Of a stretch of DNA of 62,364 nt, positions 16,255 to 26,239 are shown in pieces. Both the position numbers and the translations under genes were made by a program. This DNA is from an uncultured Ferrovum sp. (GTDB lineage: Bacteria; Pseudomonadota; Gammaproteobacteria; Burkholderiales; Ferrovaceae), in contig CAIPTD010000111.1 of the NCBI GenBank assembly GCA_903867885.1, positions 1 through 62,364 of the forward strand, in the 5' to 3' direction. The notes beneath the pieces were generated by a model. The model was not told the DNA's origin, searched no databases, and saw nothing but the letters and a program-made list of their open reading frames with translations. Numbering within the stretch: position 1 is the first letter of the stretch; each line of letters starts with the position of its first letter.

Positions 16255-19200
16255 ATGCCCAAGCGCCACGACCTTCATTCTATTCTCATCATCGGCGCAG
16301 GCCCGATCATCATCGGTCAGGCCTGTGAATTCGATTACTCTGGTGCGCAAGCTTGTAAGGCTCTGCGTGAGGAAGGGTATCGCGTCATTTTGGTGAACTC
16401 TAACCCTGCCACCATCATGACTGATCCCGAGATGGCAGATGTCACCTACATCGAACCCATCAATTGGCGCGTTCTAGAACGCATTATTGAACGTGAGCGT
16501 CCCGATGCTCTTCTGCCCACAATGGGGGGTCAAACAGCATTGAATTGCGCCTTGGATTTGGCACGTGAAGGGGTACTAGACCGCTTTAATGTGCAGATGA
16601 TTGGCGCCAATCAAGAAGCCATCGATAAAGCCGAAGACCGTGAAAAATTTAAGGTAGCAATGAAACGTATTGGGCTAGATAGCCCGCGTTCTGAAGTGGC
16701 ACACAATATTGAAGAAGCCCTCCAGGCCCAAGCAATGGTGGGCTATCCCACCATCATTCGCCCCTCGTTCACGATGGGCGGCAGTGGAGGGGGTATTGCT
16801 TATAACAAAGATGAATTCTTGCTGATTTGTGAGCGCGGCCTTGAGGCTTCGCCTACCAAAGAATTACTGATCGAAGAATCCGTAATTGGTTGGAAAGAAT
16901 TTGAAATGGAAGTGGTGCGTGATCGTGCCGACAATTGCATCATCATTTGCGCAATTGAGAATCTTGATGCAATGGGTGTGCATACGGGTGATTCGATTAC
17001 GGTCGCTCCTGCCCAAACCCTGACTGATAAAGAATATCAAATCATGCGTAATGCTTCGATCGCGGTGTTGCGCGAAATCGGAGTAGAAACCGGCGGCTCT
17101 AACGTTCAGTTTGCAATCAACCCCGCCGACGGTCGTATGGTGGTGATTGAAATGAATCCCCGGGTATCGCGTTCTAGTGCGCTGGCATCCAAAGCTACCG
17201 GTTTCCCTATCGCTAAAATTGCCGCTAAATTAGCTGTGGGTTATACCTTGGATGAACTCCGTAACGAGATTACCGGTGGGGCGACACCTGCATCATTTGA
17301 ACCCTCTATCGATTATGTTGTAACTAAAATTCCTCGTTTTGCTTTTGAGAAATTTCCACAAGCCGATGATCGCCTGACCACGCAAATGAAGTCGGTGGGC
17401 GAGGTCATGGCCATTGGTCGCAGTTTTCAGGAGTCTTTGCAAAAAGCTATGCGGGGATTAGAAACAGGCGCCTGTGGTTTTGATGAAATTGAAGCAACAG
17501 CAGAAGAAATTAGAAGCGAATTGTCTGATCCTGGTCCTCTGCGTTTATGGTATCTGGGGCAAGCGTTCCGAACCGGAATGGGTTTAGATGAAGTGCATCG
17601 CCTCTCTCGCATCGATCCTTGGTTTCTTGCCCAAATACAAGACTTAATCCACCACGAAGAAAGCTTGCGCGGGCGAGGACTGGCTTCACTGGATGCCACC
17701 GTCATGCGAAGTCTCAAACGCGCTGGATTTTCAGATCGCCGTTTGTCTCACTTATTAGGAACAGAAGAAGCCTCGGTGAGACGTCACCGTCATCAACTTG
17801 GGGTGCGGCCCGTATTTAAGCGCGTGGATACTTGCGCCGCCGAGTTTGCTACGGATACCGCCTACCTATATTCAAGCTATGAAGAAGAATGCGAGGCTTT
17901 ACCCTCTTCGCGCCGCAAAATTATGGTCTTAGGTGGGGGGCCAAACCGAATTGGCCAAGGGATTGAGTTTGACTATTGCTGTGTCCATGCTGCCCTTGCG
18001 CTGCGTGAAGACGGGTATGAAACGATCATGGTCAATTGCAACCCAGAAACAGTCTCAACCGACTTTGATACCTCTGATCGCCTGTACTTCGAACCGCTCA
18101 CCCTTGAAGACGTATTGGAAATCGTAGCGGTAGAACAGCCAGAGGGGGTGATTGTTCAGTTTGGTGGTCAAACGCCACTCAAATTGGCAAGAGGATTAGA
18201 AGCCAACGGGGTCAAAATAATCGGCACCACACCAGACAGCATTGACCGGGCTGAAGACCGCAAACGCTTCCAGCAACTGCTCAATGATTTGGGTTTGCGC
18301 CAACCAGAAAACCGCACAGCCCATGATCGTGAATCCACATTAAGATTGGCTCAAGAGTTGGGTTACCCCTTGGTGGTGAGGCCTTCGTATGTATTGGGTG
18401 GGCGCGCGATGGCCATTGTGCATAATCAAGGCGATCTAGAGCGTTATCTGCGGGATACCCTCCGTGAGGGAGATGGGTTGGGATCCATTGCTGTGGGCCC
18501 TGAGTCACCGATCCTGCTCGATCGATTCTTGAATGATGCAGTTGAAGTCGATGTGGATGCTGTTTCGGATGGCAATGAAGTCATTATCGGCGGCATCATG
18601 GAGCACATCGAACAAGCCGGTGTTCATTCAGGTGATTCGGCTTGTTCCTTACCGCCTTTTAGTCTTAGCGAGGCGCTTCAAGATAGGTTGCGTCAACAAA
18701 CCATCGCGATGGCTCGCGCTTTAAATGTGGTGGGCTTAATGAATGTGCAGTTCGCCTTGCAGGGCGAGACCGTGTATGTGCTTGAAGTGAACCCGCGCGC
18801 TTCGAGAACCGTGCCTTATGTTGCTAAAGCAACCGGCCGTCAGTTGGCTAAGATTGCCGCGCGTTGTATGGCGGGCCGAAGTTTGACTGATCAGTCTGTG
18901 TTCTCAGAAATTGTGCCCAGTTACTTCTCTGTGAAGGAAGCGGTATTCCCCTTCATCAAATTCCCTGGTGTCGATACCATCCTTGGCCCGGAAATGAAAT
19001 CAACGGGTGAAGTAATGGGGGTTGGCCGCACATTTGGCGAGGCTTTTGTTAAATCACAGCTCGCTGCAGGCGTGCGTTTGCCCACCGAAGGAAAGGCTTT
19101 TTTAAGCGTGCGGGGCGCCGACAAACAAAAGATTGTGGAAGTGGCGCAAAACCTTGCTAATCTGGGCTTCTCCCTGGTGGCGACGCGCGGGACCGCAGCA

Positions 19201-19506
19201 GCGCTTCAATCTGCTGGCCTTATGGTTACCGAAGTCAATAAAGTGATTGAGGGGCGTCCTCATATTGTGGATATGATCAAGAATCGTGAAATTAGCTTGA
19301 TTGTGAATACAGTAGAAGAGAGTATTAGAGCAATTCAGGATTCATGGTCCATTCGTAATGCAGCATTGCAAGGACGGATCACTTACTACACCACTATTTC
19401 TGGTGCGCGCGCAGCCTGTGTAGGAATGGGTGTTTCAGAGCAACCAGAAATTTATGATTTACAAGGACTGCAGCGCAGCTTGCAGCAGGAGAAACCAGTA
19501 GCATGA
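16255..19506 (+). CDS. carB: Carbamoyl phosphate synthase large subunit
   Basis: CarB makes carbamoyl phosphate from bicarbonate, ammonia and two ATP. The 1083-residue protein holds two homologous ATP-grasp halves. The first begins [22 protein letters not shown]; the second, from about residue 560, begins [21 protein letters not shown]-terminal MGS-type regulatory domain has [15 protein letters not shown]. Length and domain order are standard. It shares ATGA with greA (19503-19506), so greA translation is coupled to it. Confidence 0.98.
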   Translation: MPKRHDLHSILIIGAGPIIIGQACEFDYSGAQACKALREEGYRVILVNSNPATIMTDPEMADVTYIEPINWRVLERIIERERPDALLPTMGGQTALNCALDLAREGVLDRFNVQMIGANQEAIDKAEDREKFKVAMKRIGLDSPRSEVAHNIEEALQAQAMVGYPTIIRPSFTMGGSGGGIAYNKDEFLLICERGLEASPTKELLIEESVIGWKEFEMEVVRDRADNCIIICAIENLDAMGVHTGDSITVAPAQTLTDKEYQIMRNASIAVLREIGVETGGSNVQFAINPADGRMVVIEMNPRVSRSSALASKATGFPIAKIAAKLAVGYTLDELRNEITGGATPASFEPSIDYVVTKIPRFAFEKFPQADDRLTTQMKSVGEVMAIGRSFQESLQKAMRGLETGACGFDEIEATAEEIRSELSDPGPLRLWYLGQAFRTGMGLDEVHRLSRIDPWFLAQIQDLIHHEESLRGRGLASLDATVMRSLKRAGFSDRRLSHLLGTEEASVRRHRHQLGVRPVFKRVDTCAAEFATDTAYLYSSYEEECEALPSSRRKIMVLGGGPNRIGQGIEFDYCCVHAALALREDGYETIMVNCNPETVSTDFDTSDRLYFEPLTLEDVLEIVAVEQPEGVIVQFGGQTPLKLARGLEANGVKIIGTTPDSIDRAEDRKRFQQLLNDLGLRQPENRTAHDRESTLRLAQELGYPLVVRPSYVLGGRAMAIVHNQGDLERYLRDTLREGDGLGSIAVGPESPILLDRFLNDAVEVDVDAVSDGNEVIIGGIMEHIEQAGVHSGDSACSLPPFSLSEALQDRLRQQTIAMARALNVVGLMNVQFALQGETVYVLEVNPRASRTVPYVAKATGRQLAKIAARCMAGRSLTDQSVFSEIVPSYFSVKEAVFPFIKFPGVDTILGPEMKSTGEVMGVGRTFGEAFVKSQLAAGVRLPTEGKAFLSVRGADKQKIVEVAQNLANLGFSLVATRGTAAALQSAGLMVTEVNKVIEGRPHIVDMIKNREISLIVNTVEESIRAIQDSWSIRNAALQGRITYYTTISGARAACVGMGVSEQPEIYDLQGLQRSLQQEKPVA

Positions 19507-19979
19507 ATAAAGTTCCATTAACTGTCATTGGCGCCGAAATGCTCAAGCATGAGCTTCATAACTTAAAGCACGTTCAGCGCCCGGAAATCATTCAAGCAAT
19601 ATCCGAAGCACGGGCTCAAGGTGATTTGTCTGAAAATGCCGAATACGATGCTGCAAAAGAACGCCAATCCTTTATTGAGGGTCGTATCGCCGACTTGGAG
19701 GGTAAGTTGTCTAATGCGCAGATTATTGACCCAGCTCATTTAGATGCGGATGGGCGTTGCGTGTTTGGGGCAACCGTTGATTTAGAAGATACGGATAGTG
19801 GTGATACTGTGACTTATCAGATTGTTGGTGATGATGAAGCCAACATCAAACAAGGCAAAATTTCTATTAGCTCACCGATCGCCCGTGCTTTGATCGGCAA
19901 GAGCGTCGGGGACATGGCGGAAGTCATTGCTCCCGGCGGCGCCCACGAGTACGAAATTCTCGACGTGCGCTACATCTGA
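19503..19979 (+). CDS. greA: Transcription elongation factor GreA
   Basis: GreA enters the secondary channel of RNA polymerase and triggers cleavage of backtracked RNA. The 158-residue protein has the N-terminal coiled coil with the catalytic tip in [18 protein letters not shown] (36-53) and the C-terminal FKBP-like domain ending [13 protein letters not shown]. The start ATG overlaps the carB stop by four bases. yhbY follows after seven bases, as in E. coli where greA and yhbY are also neighbours. Confidence 0.97.
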   Translation: MNKVPLTVIGAEMLKHELHNLKHVQRPEIIQAISEARAQGDLSENAEYDAAKERQSFIEGRIADLEGKLSNAQIIDPAHLDADGRCVFGATVDLEDTDSGDTVTYQIVGDDEANIKQGKISISSPIARALIGKSVGDMAEVIAPGGAHEYEILDVRYI

Positions 19980-19986
19980 GGTTCAT

Positions 19987-20778
19987 TTGACTGCTATTAC
20001 ATTAAATCCTGTCCAACGCAGTGCGCTTAAAGGTTTGGCGCACGATCTCGACGTTACCGTTCATATCGGTCAAGGCGGGGCTTCCGCGGCCGTTCTGAAG
20101 GAAGTAGATGTGGCGCTGGCGGCCCATGGATTGATTAAAGTCAGGGTGTTGACCGCTGAGCGTGCCGAGCGAGAGGAGATGTTTGCGGCCATCGCTGATC
20201 AATTATTTTGCGCGGCGGTTCAACATATTGGAAAAATTTTAATTCTTTGGCGTCCCCGTCCTCAGGACTCCATTCAAACGCAGGCTGCACCCCTTGCGCC
20301 TCCCGTTTCCGCTGCCAGAAGTGGAACGGGTAGACCGGGAGCACCCGCAGCGGGTGATCGACGTCGATTGGGTCTTCGTGAGCCTGCAGGTCGCGGTACT
20401 GGCCCCCGCTCATCTGCTTCACGATCCCCTTCAACGCGCAGTCGTGGTGAGGGTTTTGAGCAGCGTGAACGCCGAGGGCATGGAGCTAAACCTCCAGAGC
20501 GCGGCGCCTTTTCGGTAGATCGAACTCGCAATGAAGAGGGAGATCGCCCTCGCGCACCGCGTCGCGCAGAAGGCGAGGGCTTTGGTGGTTCTGATCGACC
20601 CCGCACCCCGCGTGCGCCTCGCCCCGAATTTGGCGTTGATCGACCCCGCACCCCGCGTGCGCCTCGCCCCGAATTTGGCGTTGACCGACCCCGTGCGCCT
20701 TCCACGGGTCGGCCGCGTTCGGCAGCAGGCGATCGCCCACCGCGTCCTCGTGGTCCTCGCAAACCTGCGCGCGATTGA
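19987..20778 (+). CDS. yhbY: CRM-domain RNA-binding protein YhbY with long low-complexity tail
   Basis: YhbY binds pre-50S ribosomal particles through a CRM domain. The start is TTG 19987, eight bases past greA; a longer open frame begins inside greA at 19927 and is ignored. Of 263 residues, about 1-97 form the CRM domain (QRSALKGLAHDL, VHIGQGG and GKILILWRP). The rest is an Arg-Pro-Gly-Ala-rich tail with an internal 15-residue repeat. E. coli YhbY is only the domain (97 residues). The tail is richer in G+C than its surroundings and probably disordered, with many Arg residues suited to RNA contact. rlmE follows 16 bases later. Confidence 0.9.
   Translation: MTAITLNPVQRSALKGLAHDLDVTVHIGQGGASAAVLKEVDVALAAHGLIKVRVLTAERAEREEMFAAIADQLFCAAVQHIGKILILWRPRPQDSIQTQAAPLAPPVSAARSGTGRPGAPAAGDRRRLGLREPAGRGTGPRSSASRSPSTRSRGEGFEQRERRGHGAKPPERGAFSVDRTRNEEGDRPRAPRRAEGEGFGGSDRPRTPRAPRPEFGVDRPRTPRAPRPEFGVDRPRAPSTGRPRSAAGDRPPRPRGPRKPARD
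20596..20685 (+). repeat. Two tandem 45-bp repeats in the yhbY tail
   Basis: Units 20596-20640 and 20641-20685 differ at the last base only. Each encodes 15 residues beginning DRPRTPRAPRPEFGV (phase shifted). A degenerate third copy begins at 20686 (DRPRAP). Because the unit is 45 bases, copy-number change keeps the frame. Confidence 0.95.
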
Positions 20779-20794
20779 ACAGAATTAAGCATAA

Positions 20795-21481
20795 ATGAAG
20801 CCGACTCGAACCAGTCGGGCCTGGATTAGGGAGCACATTAACGATCCTTATGTGCAAAAGGCAAAGCGCGAGGGATATCGTTCGCGTGCCTCTTACAAAC
20901 TCATGGAGATTGACGACCGCGACCGCTTAATCAAAGCAGGGGGGGCGGTGGTTGATCTAGGTGCAGCTCCGGGGGGGTGGTCGCAGTTAGCGCGTCAGAG
21001 AGTGGGACGCCAGGGAAAAGTACTCGCGATTGATCTCCTGCCTATGGAAGAACTAGAGGGGGTCACCTTTATTCAAGGTGACTTTACCGATCATGCCATT
21101 CGGTCAGATTTACTCTCAAGGCTTCCTGATGGTGGTGCAGACCTTGTTCTTTCCGATCTTGCCCCCAATATGAGTGGGGTAGAGTTATATGACCAAGCTC
21201 GTGTGATGGAGTTAGCAGGACTCGGTCTTGAATTTGCTTTGTTGACATTGAAACCTCAAGGGGCTTTTTTAGTCAAAGTTTTTCATGGTGAGGATTTTGA
21301 GCCCTTTGTGAAGTCAATGCGAGAATCCTTTGTTACTTTGGCTACGCGTAAGCCCGCGGCATCCCGAGATCGAAGTCCAGAAGTTTATTTATTGGGTAAA
21401 ACTCCCAAACCTGATGCAATCGAAGCTGCAAAACAGCAGGTTTTAGAGGATCAACAAACTGCTTTACCTGACGAAAAATAG
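20795..21481 (+). CDS. rlmE: 23S rRNA 2'-O-ribose methyltransferase (U2552)
   Basis: RlmE (FtsJ/RrmJ) methylates the ribose of U2552 in the 50S A-loop, late in assembly. The 228-residue protein has the SAM motif VVDLGAAPGGWSQLA, and the catalytic K-D-K-E set is suggested by RASYKL, LSDLAPNMSG and FLVKVFHGED. It sits before ftsH, as in E. coli, where the pair is heat-shock induced. I saw no sigma-32 site in the short gap before it. Confidence 0.96.
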   Translation: MKPTRTSRAWIREHINDPYVQKAKREGYRSRASYKLMEIDDRDRLIKAGGAVVDLGAAPGGWSQLARQRVGRQGKVLAIDLLPMEELEGVTFIQGDFTDHAIRSDLLSRLPDGGADLVLSDLAPNMSGVELYDQARVMELAGLGLEFALLTLKPQGAFLVKVFHGEDFEPFVKSMRESFVTLATRKPAASRDRSPEVYLLGKTPKPDAIEAAKQQVLEDQQTALPDEK

Positions 21482-21541
21482 GATTAGAATCATTAAATAG
21501 GCTTTTTTGCGCTCGTAAAGCGCGCAGTTTGAGGAGTTAAC

Positions 21542-23452
21542 TTGAATAACCTTACTAAAAACATTGCCATCTGGTTAGTGATCGGCGTCGTATTGATGAT
21601 GTTGGTTAACCAGTTTGGTAATCATCAAGCTGCGTCCAACCAGCTGACTTACTCCCAGTTCATTGATGAGGTGAAACAGGGGCATGTCGCAAAAGTGGTC
21701 ATCGATGGCCACGCCATCCGTGGTGAGCGTAGTGATGGCAAAGCTTTTGTCACCTATTCGCCATCAGACCCCTGGATGGTGAGTGATCTGCTTAAATATG
21801 GTGTTTCCGTATCAGCCAAGCCTGAAGAAGAGCCTTCGTTACTCATGAATATGCTGATCTCATGGTTCCCCATGTTGTTATTGATCGGCGTGTGGATATT
21901 CTTCATGCGACAAATGCAAGGCGGGGGTCGTGGCGGTGCTTTTTCGTTTGGCAAGAGCCGAGCCCGCATGTTGGATGAAAATACGAATCCCGTAACTTTT
22001 GCAGATGTGGCTGGGGTGGATGAGGCCAAGGAAGAAGTGGCTGAATTGGTTGAGTTTTTGCGTGATCCCACCAAATTTCAAAAGTTAGGTGGCCGCATAC
22101 CCCGAGGTGTATTGATGGTGGGGAGTCCCGGTACCGGTAAAACGCTCTTAGCGCGTGCTATCGCGGGTGAAGCCAAAGTGCCGTTCTTTAGCATCTCGGG
22201 TTCTGACTTTGTGGAAATGTTTGTGGGTGTGGGCGCTGCCCGTGTTCGCGATATGTTTGAGCAGGCCAAGAAAAGTGCCCCTTGCATTATCTTTATCGAT
22301 GAAATTGACGCGGTAGGACGCCAGCGCGGAGCGGGCTTGGGCGGCGGTAATGATGAACGCGAACAAACCCTCAACCAATTACTGGTTGAAATGGACGGAT
22401 TTGAAGGGACTGCTGGGGTAATTGTGATTGCCGCCACGAACCGTCCTGACGTTCTTGATCCTGCATTGTTGCGGCCAGGTCGTTTTGACCGCCAAGTGGT
22501 GGTCCCTCTCCCAGATATTCGGGGTCGTGAACAGGTATTGTTGGTTCACATGCGTAAGATCCCCGTTTCACCGGACGTGCGTGCCGATATTATTGCCCGT
22601 GGTACCCCAGGTTTTTCAGGTGCAGATTTGGCCAACTTGGTCAATGAATCTGCTCTTTTTGCTGCGCGCTCCAATAAGCGTTTAGTCGACATGACGGATT
22701 TTGAGCGAGCCAAAGATAAAATCATCATGGGTGCGGAGCGTCGGTCTTTAGTGATGCCTGAAGACGAACGAAAAAATACGGCATATCACGAGTCAGGACA
22801 CGCTGTTGTGGCGCGCTGTTTGAATCGCACTGACCCTGTCCATAAAGTCACAATCATTCCTCGAGGCCGCGCGTTGGGAGTCACGATGCAGCTACCCACA
22901 GAAGATCGTTACAGCATGGACCGTGAACAGATTCTGCAAAATATTTCGGTCTTGTTTGGTGGCCGTATTGCTGAAGAGATTTTTATGAATCAAATGACGA
23001 CGGGGGCCAGTAACGACTTTGAACGCGCCACTGAAATGGCCCGACGCATGGTCACCCAATGGGGAATGTCGGATGCAATGGGTCCCATGGTCTATGGTGA
23101 AAATGAAGGTGAAGTGTTTTTGGGCCGCAGTGTGACCACGCATAAAAATGTTTCTGAGTCCACGATGTTTAAAGTCGATCAAGAAATTCGTCGGATTATT
23201 GATGAACAGTATTCGGTTGCACGAAAAATCATCGAAGATAACGCAGACAAAATGCATAAGATGGCACAGGCTCTTTTGGAATGGGAAACCATTGATGCAG
23301 ACCAAATTGCCGACATCATGAGTGGGCAAGACCCACGTCCTCCCAAGCCCACTACTTCATCCAGCACCGGAGGAACGCCCCCTTCAGCCAGCACCGGGGC
23401 AGGCACCAGCGCGACTCCCGCCGCGACTGTACAACCTGCGCCTGAGGCTTAA
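21542..23452 (+). CDS. ftsH: ATP-dependent membrane zinc protease FtsH
   Basis: FtsH is the inner-membrane AAA+ protease that degrades unassembled membrane proteins, LpxC and sigma-32. The 636-residue protein has two membrane segments (about 7-22 and 101-120) around a small periplasmic domain, and Walker A GSPGTGKT (usually GPPGTGKT). It also has Walker [10 protein letters not shown], the arginine-finger region [12 protein letters not shown] and the zinc site HESGH. The tail after about residue 600 is low-complexity Pro/Ser/Thr/Ala. The start is TTG 21542, preceded by GAGGAG at good spacing. An intrinsic terminator follows 44 bases after the stop. Confidence 0.97.
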   Translation: MNNLTKNIAIWLVIGVVLMMLVNQFGNHQAASNQLTYSQFIDEVKQGHVAKVVIDGHAIRGERSDGKAFVTYSPSDPWMVSDLLKYGVSVSAKPEEEPSLLMNMLISWFPMLLLIGVWIFFMRQMQGGGRGGAFSFGKSRARMLDENTNPVTFADVAGVDEAKEEVAELVEFLRDPTKFQKLGGRIPRGVLMVGSPGTGKTLLARAIAGEAKVPFFSISGSDFVEMFVGVGAARVRDMFEQAKKSAPCIIFIDEIDAVGRQRGAGLGGGNDEREQTLNQLLVEMDGFEGTAGVIVIAATNRPDVLDPALLRPGRFDRQVVVPLPDIRGREQVLLVHMRKIPVSPDVRADIIARGTPGFSGADLANLVNESALFAARSNKRLVDMTDFERAKDKIIMGAERRSLVMPEDERKNTAYHESGHAVVARCLNRTDPVHKVTIIPRGRALGVTMQLPTEDRYSMDREQILQNISVLFGGRIAEEIFMNQMTTGASNDFERATEMARRMVTQWGMSDAMGPMVYGENEGEVFLGRSVTTHKNVSESTMFKVDQEIRRIIDEQYSVARKIIEDNADKMHKMAQALLEWETIDADQIADIMSGQDPRPPKPTTSSSTGGTPPSASTGAGTSATPAATVQPAPEA

Positions 23453-23477
23453 CCCTACAAGATCGAGGTTATCCTTC

Positions 23478-24341
23478 TTGCAGTTCACTACCAATAGTGC
23501 CCCCTCCGAGGGGCACTTTTTATATTGCGGTTCCTTTAAGCTTGATCTGCGCCAACCGCACATAATGGGGATTATCAATGTCACCCCCGATTCTTTTTCT
23601 GATGGGGGTAAGCATGAAGGGGTAGAAAATGCTCTGGCTCACGGCCGGAAATTAATCGCTGAGGGTGCTGCAATTCTTGATGTAGGGGGCGAGTCAACAC
23701 GCCCTGGGGCGCAGCCTGTTTCGCCAGAAGAAGAACTGCGGCGGGTGCTCCCGGTTGTTAAAGGTCTGGCAGAAGAGGGGTATTTGGTATCGATCGATAC
23801 CCGTCACACTGAAGTCATGATTGGGGCGCTGAAAGCCGGCGCAGCGATGGTGAACGATGTGAATGGATTGCGCGCAGAGGGTGCGCTTGCAGTCTGTTCC
23901 GAGAGTGATGCCGGAATCTGCATGATGCACATGCAAGGCGACCCGCTGACCATGCAAATCAATCCCACTTATGTGAACGTAGTCTTAGAAGTGGCTGAAT
24001 TTTTAAAGCATCGCGCCGAGGACGCTAGCTTGGCGGGGATAGGCCCTGAGCGCATCTGCTTAGATCCAGGTTTTGGTTTTGGTAAGACCGTACAACACAA
24101 TCTGGAATTGCTCAGAGGTTTATCAAGTTTAGTCGACTTGGGTTATCCCTTGCTTGTGGGGCTCTCCCGAAAATCTGTTTTGGGTGCAGTAACCGGAAAG
24201 GGAACTGAAGATCGGGTTCATTCCAGTATCGCTGCGGCCTTAATTGCTGTGCAGCACGGGGCGAGAATTCTGAGGGTGCATGATGTGGCTGCCACGCACA
24301 ATGCACTGGCGGTATGGTCTGCAGTGGAACAGAGCGGATAG
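23478..24341 (+). CDS. folP: Dihydropteroate synthase
   Basis: FolP joins dihydropterin pyrophosphate to p-aminobenzoate in folate synthesis and is the sulfonamide target. The TIM-barrel protein begins properly at about MGIINVTPDSFSDGG and has DVGGESTRPGA, VNDVNG, DPGFGFGKT and GLSRKS. I chose TTG 23478, which has GAGG about ten bases upstream and gives 287 residues. The open frame reaches back into ftsH (23322), but that extension reads the ftsH tail out of frame. No other start gives the first strand. A strong terminator hairpin (23497-23521) lies within the first 15 codons. Confidence 0.93.
   Translation: MQFTTNSAPSEGHFLYCGSFKLDLRQPHIMGIINVTPDSFSDGGKHEGVENALAHGRKLIAEGAAILDVGGESTRPGAQPVSPEEELRRVLPVVKGLAEEGYLVSIDTRHTEVMIGALKAGAAMVNDVNGLRAEGALAVCSESDAGICMMHMQGDPLTMQINPTYVNVVLEVAEFLKHRAEDASLAGIGPERICLDPGFGFGKTVQHNLELLRGLSSLVDLGYPLLVGLSRKSVLGAVTGKGTEDRVHSSIAAALIAVQHGARILRVHDVAATHNALAVWSAVEQSG
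23497..23521 (+). terminator. Intrinsic terminator after ftsH, inside the folP 5' end
   Basis: GTGCCCC (23497-23503) and GGGGCAC (23510-23516) pair, followed by five T (23517-23521). It is a textbook intrinsic terminator 44 bases after the ftsH stop, yet downstream of the probable folP start codon at 23478. Confidence 0.8.
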
Positions 24342-24364
24342 AAAAAAGCAGCTGGAGATCAACA

Positions 24365-25726
24365 ATGAATGAAGCGAGCAAAAGAAGACGTTGGTTTGGT
24401 ACCGATGGCATTCGGGGGCGTGTAGGAACTTTACCCATCACACCTGAGGCCATTTTGCGCTTAGGGTTTGCAGTAGGTGCTGAATTGGTTTCTAGTTCAG
24501 ATCAAACTAACCGGCCCAAAGTGATGATCGGAAAAGATACGCGTATCTCAGGCTATATGCTCGAATCCGCATTAGAAGCCGGATTTAGTGCTGCTGGAGT
24601 CGATGTCTTATTGGTGGGTCCTATGCCCACTCCGGCGGTAGCCTATCTGACTAAGGCCTTGCGTTTGCAAGCGGGGGTGATGATCTCTGCTTCCCATAAC
24701 CCTTATGACGATAATGGCATTAAATTTTTTAATGGCGCTGGCGCGAAATTACCTGACTCTTGGGAGTTGGCCATTGAAGCGCGAATGGATCAACCCATGC
24801 AAACAGGTTCATCCAAACAGCTGGGTAAGGTTCGCCGATTAGAGGATGCCCCTGGGCGCTATATTGAGTTTTGTAAAAGCACGTTTCCCTCTGATCTTGA
24901 TCTAAAAGGCTTAAAAATTGCTTTGGATTGCGCCCATGGCGCCTGCTATCACGTCACGCCCCCTGTTTTTCATGAGTTGGGTGCGGATATACACGTGATG
25001 GGAAATACCCCAGATGGGATCAATATCAATGACCAATGCGGTGCGACCTATCCCCAATCTATTTCTGCTTTTACCCGCAGTACTGGAGCCGATATTGGTA
25101 TCGCCTTAGACGGCGATGGCGATCGTTTGATGATGTGTGATGCCACAGGCAGGATCTTTGATGGCGATGATTTATTGTTTGCTATTGCCAAAGATCGTTA
25201 TGCGCAGGGTGTGCTTGGCGGTGGAGTAGTGGGAACCTTGATGACCAATTATGCCTTGGAGCGTGCGTTCAAAGAGCAAGGCATTCCTTTTGAGCGCGCT
25301 AAGGTAGGCGATCGCTATGTACTCGAAGGTTTAATGAAGAATCAGTGGCTGTTAGGCGGAGAAAACTCGGGACATATTATTTGTCGCGATCGACACACCA
25401 CCGGCGATGCCACTGTAGCTGCCTTGCAGGTTCTCGCGGCCTTGCGCGCAAATCGGGTGAGCTTGTCAGAGTGGCTAAGCGATTTACATCGCCTGCCTCA
25501 GGTTTTAATCAATGTACGAGTAGAACAAGCCCGCACATTAGAACAGCATCCTGAAGTAATTGAGGCCACCCAACGTGTTCAGGAAGTCCTGCAAGGCCGA
25601 GGCAGAGTACTTTTGCGTGCCTCTGGAACAGAACCTTTATTAAGAGTGATGGTAGAAGGTGAAGACCTCAAAGAGGTGCATGCCCTCGCCGAGCAACTTG
25701 CGGCGGTCGTGCGTCAAGCCGCCTAA
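24365..25726 (+). CDS. glmM: Phosphoglucosamine mutase
   Basis: GlmM converts glucosamine-6-phosphate to glucosamine-1-phosphate on the way to UDP-N-acetylglucosamine for peptidoglycan and lipopolysaccharide. From ATG 24365 it has 453 residues, starting just before WFGTDGIRGRVG, with GGAG upstream. The active phosphoserine is in ISASHNPYDDNGIKFF, metal binding in DGDGDR, the sugar loop in GGENSGH and the phosphate loop in RASGTEPLLRVM. A longer frame upstream (24314) overlaps folP and is unlikely. The order folP-glmM matches E. coli. Confidence 0.97.
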   Translation: MNEASKRRRWFGTDGIRGRVGTLPITPEAILRLGFAVGAELVSSSDQTNRPKVMIGKDTRISGYMLESALEAGFSAAGVDVLLVGPMPTPAVAYLTKALRLQAGVMISASHNPYDDNGIKFFNGAGAKLPDSWELAIEARMDQPMQTGSSKQLGKVRRLEDAPGRYIEFCKSTFPSDLDLKGLKIALDCAHGACYHVTPPVFHELGADIHVMGNTPDGININDQCGATYPQSISAFTRSTGADIGIALDGDGDRLMMCDATGRIFDGDDLLFAIAKDRYAQGVLGGGVVGTLMTNYALERAFKEQGIPFERAKVGDRYVLEGLMKNQWLLGGENSGHIICRDRHTTGDATVAALQVLAALRANRVSLSEWLSDLHRLPQVLINVRVEQARTLEQHPEVIEATQRVQEVLQGRGRVLLRASGTEPLLRVMVEGEDLKEVHALAEQLAAVVRQAA

Positions 25727-25759
25727 GGGAAAACTGGTTAATTTAATTGTATTGAAAGC

Positions 25760-26218
25760 TTATTCGCCGATGAGGTCAGGAGATAAGCAAGCGCGTAATT
25801 GAACCGGAGACACCCCTTCGCGATCGCGGGAGGTAAGCCAAATCATGGCACCTTTGCGAAGGCTCCATGGGTAGGGCTGATGGGTAAGTGCAAGCGCTGC
25901 TGCCATACCGAGGGTGGGTTGATGGCCTACGATAATGACGCTGCCTTCCGAATATGGCCAAGCTGCAGCTTCCAAAATGGTTTCAGGATGGGCACCGGGT
26001 CGACACTTTTGATGTGTTTCGAAGGGAACATTTAAAGCGGCCACCGTTTCCTGGGTCCGGCGGGCAGGGCTTGCGATCACGGTCCAAGGTTGAGGAATGT
26101 TTTGAGTAAGCCACTCAGCCATCCGAGAGGCTTGTTTCTTTCCTTTAGGCGTGAGGGCGCGGGCAAGATCATCAAAGCCATCTTCTGCTTCTGCGTGTCT
26201 CCACAAAATCAAATCCAT
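25760..26218 (-). CDS. sixA: SixA-like phosphohistidine phosphatase
   Basis: SixA is a histidine-phosphatase-superfamily enzyme that removes phosphate from phosphohistidine in proteins, notably phosphotransferase components. The 152-residue protein has the catalytic RHAEAE at 7-12, the second motif SPARRTQETVAAL, and VGHQPTLG with the second active His. It is 21 bases after the CYTH-CHAD gene and is the last member of a ppk1-CHAD-sixA group on minus. In this setting a phosphatase acting on a polyphosphate-linked target is possible but unproven. Confidence 0.85.
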   Translation of the reverse strand: MDLILWRHAEAEDGFDDLARALTPKGKKQASRMAEWLTQNIPQPWTVIASPARRTQETVAALNVPFETHQKCRPGAHPETILEAAAWPYSEGSVIIVGHQPTLGMAAALALTHQPYPWSLRKGAMIWLTSRDREGVSPVQLRACLSPDLIGE

Positions 26219-26239
26219 GATGGCTACCTTTTATTGGGT

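Noticed and set aside
20274-20792. 172-codon open frame on minus opposite the yhbY tail
   Set aside because: It mirrors the low-complexity, G+C-rich coding strand, is made of the same repeats, and has no recognisable domain or ribosome site.
20779-21541. Heat-shock promoter before rlmE or ftsH
   Set aside because: E. coli has one there, but no CTTGAAA / CCCCAT pair at proper spacing was seen.
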